From the IMG/VR virus record IMGVR_UViG_3300029448_000359, positions 1-26,521 of that record: a stretch of 26,521 nt of DNA; one strand, 5' to 3'. How positions within the stretch are numbered: position 1 is the stretch's first letter; each line of letters opens with the position of its first letter. Positions 23,436 to 26,521 of this stretch are shown here, piece after piece. The notes below the pieces were generated by a model that was not told the DNA's origin, ran no database searches, and saw nothing but the letters and a program-made list of their open reading frames with translations. A program made the translations under genes and the position numbers. This DNA is from a virus.

Positions 23436-24920
23436 TTAAACATATGATCCTGCACAAAGCGGTGTCTCATTTAAGAAATGTCCACCTAGTTCAGTATCGT
23501 CCGTATCAGTATATATGAAATTAACTAATAGTCCAGCAGAACTTGTTTCTGCATAAGTTATGCTTTGCCCATTAATACGAGGTTGATTTATAAGGCCCGC
23601 AGAGCCAAGGATACCAACGAACTCATCTCTTCCTTTAGCCTCAACTGCAGAGTTCCAAATTACTGTATTGTTAAGTAAACTATCATCTTGACCCAAAATA
23701 CCTGTAAAGTCTGTTAATCTATATCTATACACATCTTGAGTAAATACTGTACCTCCACCTTCATTTAGACCTCTATGATAGCCTCTAATACTTGAATCAT
23801 TAGGATCAGTATCGTGCATGTAAACTTGATTAGGGTAAAAATGCTCTGTTTCACCAAGCACTAAGTTAGTGTTTATGCTTTCCGTAACAGACGCAGTATT
23901 AGAAAAAGCTTGTTGTATATTAAACACAGCAGATTCTGCAGGGCTTGCTGTATCACTTAATGCTATGGAAGGTTCTAATTTTATCCCTTCTACTGCAGTA
24001 AGACTGTCAGTTAGACCTCCATGAGTAAAGTTTTTAGCTGTAGATTCTGTAGGAGACGCAGTGTCAGCAAGGCTATTATTACCAATAGTTTTAGCTGTAG
24101 CTTCTGTAGCGCTTGCAGTGTCGGTTAAACCTTTTGTAACACCGAGTGTGTTTATTTGTTCTGAGGCTGTAACTGGATCAGGGTCTACATCAGCATCTGA
24201 TAAATCAAAATCTATGTTGGAAGTAAATGCTTTTACATTAGATTGTACAGCAGCAACTGAATCATTTGGATCAGTAGCTGTAAGGTTTTTAGCCGTAGCT
24301 TCTGTAACTGACACTGTATCGGTCAGCACTGTTGTCACATCAAAACGGTTAATTTCTTCAGAAGTTGTTGCTGTGTCTGTGACGTTCTTATGGGGCCGCA
24401 GCTGATTGATTGCTTCTGACGTAGACACACTAGCCGTAACCCCCGGTTTAGCAGGATTATTAGCTATTGATTCAGAAGGTGTTGCATTGTCTGCACCAGT
24501 AAACGATTTTGATAAATCAAATGCTGCTGACTCAGCTATAGTTATTGGTGTTGCATCTACATCTGCATCACTAGGATCAAAGTCTATAAAATCTGTAAAT
24601 ACTTTTACACGAGTCTCTTGTACAGTAACTGAATCTGTTTTAGTTACTGCAACATTAAAATTAAGAGACTCGGAAGGTAATACTGCATCTACTTTTCCAA
24701 CGTCAAAAACTTTTGTTATAGTTGCATCAGTAGTTGTAACTTGTTGCTCAGAAAGAATAGAAGTAGGTACTATAAAAAAACTAGCACTTATAGAATGATC
24801 ATCATACCCGACTACAGCGTCATTGTAGGATGTAGCATACGATACAGAGGAAACAGCAACAGAAAAAGATATTACCGAAGTTATTACAATAGAAGATATT
24901 GATATACTACTATTAGCCAT
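23436..24920 (-). CDS. Repeat-containing tail or adhesin protein
   Basis: 494 aa. The N-terminus (1-50) is Ser/Val/Ile-rich (SISISSIVITSVISFSVAVSS) and looks like beta strands more than a signal peptide. Residues 80-353 consist of imperfect repeats with the core [LV]-x-D-[TS]-[AV]-[ST]-x-[TS]-E-[SAE], about ten in number. A longer block around VDFD-type sequence (NIDFDLSDADVDP at 235-247 and FIDFDPSDADVDA at 111-123) occurs twice. The C-terminal domain (354-494) is not repetitive, with VYMHDTDPNDSSIRGYHRG and a LGGHFLNETPLCAGSYV end. It likely forms a fibrous surface structure with a globular tip. TAATG overlap with the preceding gene. No named family recognised. Confidence 0.7.
   Translation of the reverse strand: MANSSISISSIVITSVISFSVAVSSVSYATSYNDAVVGYDDHSISASFFIVPTSILSEQQVTTTDATITKVFDVGKVDAVLPSESLNFNVAVTKTDSVTVQETRVKVFTDFIDFDPSDADVDATPITIAESAAFDLSKSFTGADNATPSESIANNPAKPGVTASVSTSEAINQLRPHKNVTDTATTSEEINRFDVTTVLTDTVSVTEATAKNLTATDPNDSVAAVQSNVKAFTSNIDFDLSDADVDPDPVTASEQINTLGVTKGLTDTASATEATAKTIGNNSLADTASPTESTAKNFTHGGLTDSLTAVEGIKLEPSIALSDTASPAESAVFNIQQAFSNTASVTESINTNLVLGETEHFYPNQVYMHDTDPNDSSIRGYHRGLNEGGGTVFTQDVYRYRLTDFTGILGQDDSLLNNTVIWNSAVEAKGRDEFVGILGSAGLINQPRINGQSITYAETSSAGLLVNFIYTDTDDTELGGHFLNETPLCAGSYV
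23862..24683 (-). repeat. Imperfect tandem protein repeats in the 494-aa gene
   Basis: About ten copies of a DT[AV]S-x-TE-type core, spaced about 19 to 35 residues apart. The phrase T-E-A-T-A-K occurs twice and T-E-S-T-A-K once. The repeats create long antisense ORFs on the plus strand that are not genes. Confidence 0.7.
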
Positions 24921-25255
24921 TAAGAACTGCTAGCTCTAACTCTAAATTTTAAAATATCATAAACAGTTTGAACAGACCCACTATAGTTAATTATAATTTC
25001 TCCTTCATATTCACCCGGATCAACATCAAGTACACCGCCTGCAAAATTAAATGTAACTTTTCCATCCGAACCATTTGTAGACTTTGTAGTAGTGATTGTA
25101 GATAAAGTAGTTGTTGTACCTCTTTTTCTAAACTTTATACTAACAGAAGTTGTACCTAGAGATAAGTCCAAAGGGGAGTTAGCCGTATCGTCTGTAAGCG
25201 TTAAAACGATTTGTGGTAATTCATCTCCTTTTACTACTTTTATTGTTTCAGCCAT
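24920..25255 (-). CDS. Small BppU-like immunoglobulin-fold tail protein
   Basis: 111 aa. The strand order VVKGDELPQIVLTLTDD, SPLDLSLGTTSVSIKFRKRG, GKVTFNF, DPGEYEGEIIINYSGSVQTVYD, LKFRV resembles the N-terminal Ig-like domain of lactococcal baseplate protein BppU, a domain found in many phages at the base of fibres. It would act as a tail or fibre-anchoring subunit. It precedes the repeat protein with a TAATG overlap. Fold resemblance is seen by pattern only. The start is preceded by AGGT. Confidence 0.65.
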   Translation of the reverse strand: MAETIKVVKGDELPQIVLTLTDDTANSPLDLSLGTTSVSIKFRKRGTTTTLSTITTTKSTNGSDGKVTFNFAGGVLDVDPGEYEGEIIINYSGSVQTVYDILKFRVRASSS

Positions 25256-25263
25256 AATTTACC

Positions 25264-25926
25264 TCACGCGAACTTTTGTGATTGCACCCGCATAGATGCT
25301 TTTCCTACGCCTAAATTAGTTCTAGCTCTACGCTCAGATAATTTATACGCAAATTGTTTTGCATGATAAGAAGCTAATTCTCTGTCACTAAATGTCCTAT
25401 CGGGCAACACTAGCAAATGCTGTAATGCTCCGTGCATTATTACATTTTCTAATTCATCTAAAAAAGTTTTATTCATTTTTGTTGCTGTTCTTAAAGGTTT
25501 AAGACACACAATCATACGAACATCATAATTTGTACCAGCATCTGGTAGAGGAGCTACAGAAAAATTATCTGGGTCTAACTGAGTAATATATCGTGGCTCA
25601 GCATATTCGTTAGCAGCTTGATGTGGCCACTTTGGATATAAATCATACATCTGCTCTAAAGTAACAGGAGTAAGAGTTCTACCATTAACAGTAGCAGTTA
25701 TAAACGCATGAACCTCAGCATCATCAGGAGTATCAAACTCATAGTCATAAGCCCCAGTAACCAACCTAATAGCAGGCTGCTCATAACGCCAAGCTAGTGT
25801 TCGCTCACACGCTTCTATAGCAGCGTCACGAACATATTGTTCTATGACAGGAGTTGGACATCCGGGCACACTAGGAGATAATCTATTAACGATATCGAGG
25901 AATGCTCTATCAGTATATATAGCCAT
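25264..25926 (-). CDS. Head-tail adaptor (connector) protein
   Basis: 220 aa. Opens with a helical segment (DRAFLDIVNRLSPSVPGCPTPVIEQYVRDAAIEACERTLAWRYEQP) followed by beta segments (YDYEFDTPDDAEVHAFITATVNG), a Q-M-Y-D-L-Y-P-K-W-P loop, and RYITQLDPDNFSVAPLPD. The C-terminal half is helical with basic residues (KLSERRARTNLGVGK). This resembles podoviral connector proteins that sit under the portal, comparable to T7 gp11 by position. The TAATG overlap with the preceding gene supports the start, and GAGGAGGA lies in that gene's last codons. Confidence 0.7.
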   Translation of the reverse strand: MAIYTDRAFLDIVNRLSPSVPGCPTPVIEQYVRDAAIEACERTLAWRYEQPAIRLVTGAYDYEFDTPDDAEVHAFITATVNGRTLTPVTLEQMYDLYPKWPHQAANEYAEPRYITQLDPDNFSVAPLPDAGTNYDVRMIVCLKPLRTATKMNKTFLDELENVIMHGALQHLLVLPDRTFSDRELASYHAKQFAYKLSERRARTNLGVGKASMRVQSQKFA

Positions 25927-26521
25927 TAAGCAACATCCTCCTCATCTAATCCGCCTCGTTCTGTATCAGTGATAGACCTGCTCTGTGCAGCTACCCCTAG
26001 AGCTTGAGTAAACGAAGTTTGGAATAACTGTGCTCTATTTGAATTGACATGTTCGTTGTCTACAGACTCAGCAATAAATACAGTAGCATCTATAACAACA
26101 GGAAAGTAAGCATCTGGCAATAAAGCAACTGTAGTTGTACCATCATATATAGGAGGAGTCTGTGCGTACTCTCCGATTAATATTTGATTGTCAGGAGCTT
26201 TTGGATATATAAAAAATTTGTTTGCATTTCTAACATGACGCATAAAGTTAAGAGCAGGGCCAGCGGTAGTATTCATCCAAGTTGGCAATGATTGATCTAA
26301 TATTTCTCTATTGGTTTCAATAACTCCATTACCATCTTTTACAGAATAAATTTCTAGTAAACGAATTGAATCTGCAGGCATTGACTGCACTACAGTGTTT
26401 AGTGTAGTAGGGATTTCTGCAATAATAGCAAACAAGTCAGGCCGCAAAACAGCTATACGTTTTAACGCTTGATTTGCAAAACCTAATAGAACAGTATCAC
26501 TATACCGCTGTGGGGATAGAG
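25926..26521 (-). CDS. DUF6682-like connector-region protein, 5' end cut by window
   Basis: The frame stays open to the window edge, so the gene is partial. A start at 26447 would need TTG, and the upstream in-frame residues RYSDTVLLGFANQALKRIAVLRPDL fit the family pattern of these phage proteins better, so the true start lies beyond 26521. The visible 197 or more residues include LLEIYSVKDGNG, NREILDQSLPTWMN, NKFFIYPKAPDNQILIGEYAQTPP and a helical C-terminal third. The REILD and FYIYP-like blocks resemble the DUF6682 family found near phage connector genes. Probable role in the head-tail junction. Confidence 0.75.
   Translation of the reverse strand, partial: LSPQRYSDTVLLGFANQALKRIAVLRPDLFAIIAEIPTTLNTVVQSMPADSIRLLEIYSVKDGNGVIETNREILDQSLPTWMNTTAGPALNFMRHVRNANKFFIYPKAPDNQILIGEYAQTPPIYDGTTTVALLPDAYFPVVIDATVFIAESVDNEHVNSNRAQLFQTSFTQALGVAAQSRSITDTERGGLDEEDVA

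Noticed and set aside
22984-23457. Longer 157-aa form of the 145-aa virion protein
   Set aside because: Its start lies inside the previous gene and the extra residues (MCRIICLKKEMG) encode the ribosome site of the shorter form.
24061-24798. Two plus-strand ORFs of 114 and 130 codons opposite the repeat protein
   Set aside because: By-products of the minus-strand repeats, low complexity, not packed like the real genes.
26445-26447. TTG as the start of the right-edge connector gene
   Set aside because: The same frame is open to the window end and the upstream residues fit the family, so the gene is simply truncated by the window.

Overview
The window is a densely packed virion-structure and lysis region of an uncultivated tailed phage, most likely a short-tailed marine podovirus. 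All convincing genes lie on the minus strand, so transcription runs from position 26521 down to position 1. Most junctions overlap by 1 to 8 bases or have gaps under 20 bases, and no gene-free stretch exceeds 300 bases. The DNA is AT-rich. Several small proteins resemble ones I associate with marine cyanophages and SAR11/alphaproteobacterial phages, for example the Lys/Met/Tyr/Gly-rich 61-aa protein, the W-P-R-G-E-containing membrane coiled-coil protein, and the A-H-Y-A-K-type fibre-adjacent protein. The host cannot be fixed from this window, and no integrase, tRNA, insertion sequence or CRISPR is visible. Layout in transcription order: (1) 26521-25264, two connector/adaptor-type proteins, the first cut by the window edge. 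(2) 25255-19704, tail fibre or adhesion genes: a small BppU-like protein, a 494-aa repeat protein, a 145-aa virion protein, and two glycine-rich fibres with homologous N-termini, each followed by a small chaperone-like or fibre-associated gene. (3) 19704-16602, a cassette of small proteins, most of them membrane-associated (including an EF-hand protein and two look-alike two-cysteine proteins), ending in a GTA-type three-helix holin and a GH108 endolysin. (4) 16602-13011, a large tail nozzle/hub protein and two small structural or assembly proteins. (5) 13011-89, an ejection module laid out like T7 genes 13-16: a GNAT-like protein, an Ala/Gly-rich membrane-active protein, an 827-aa protein with a lytic transglycosylase domain, and a 2860-aa giant polyvalent protein with a zincin-like HEALGH motif and a PLxRFG-like C-terminal region. 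A possible terminator hairpin follows the giant gene. The most striking observation is a second gene nested in another frame inside the giant gene (5593-5835). It has a perfect AAAGGAGG ribosome binding site and encodes an 80-aa protein whose start (MPFKSKAQMKWLYANKP) matches a widespread family of small phage proteins. The host reading frame over the same bases is Arg/Gln-rich low complexity with unusual codons, as expected from overprinting. Inferred roles: the connectors and nozzle build the tail, the fibres bind the host, the ejection proteins leave the capsid and cross the envelope with peptidoglycan-cutting help from the transglycosylase, and the holin, endolysin and accessory membrane proteins lyse the cell.
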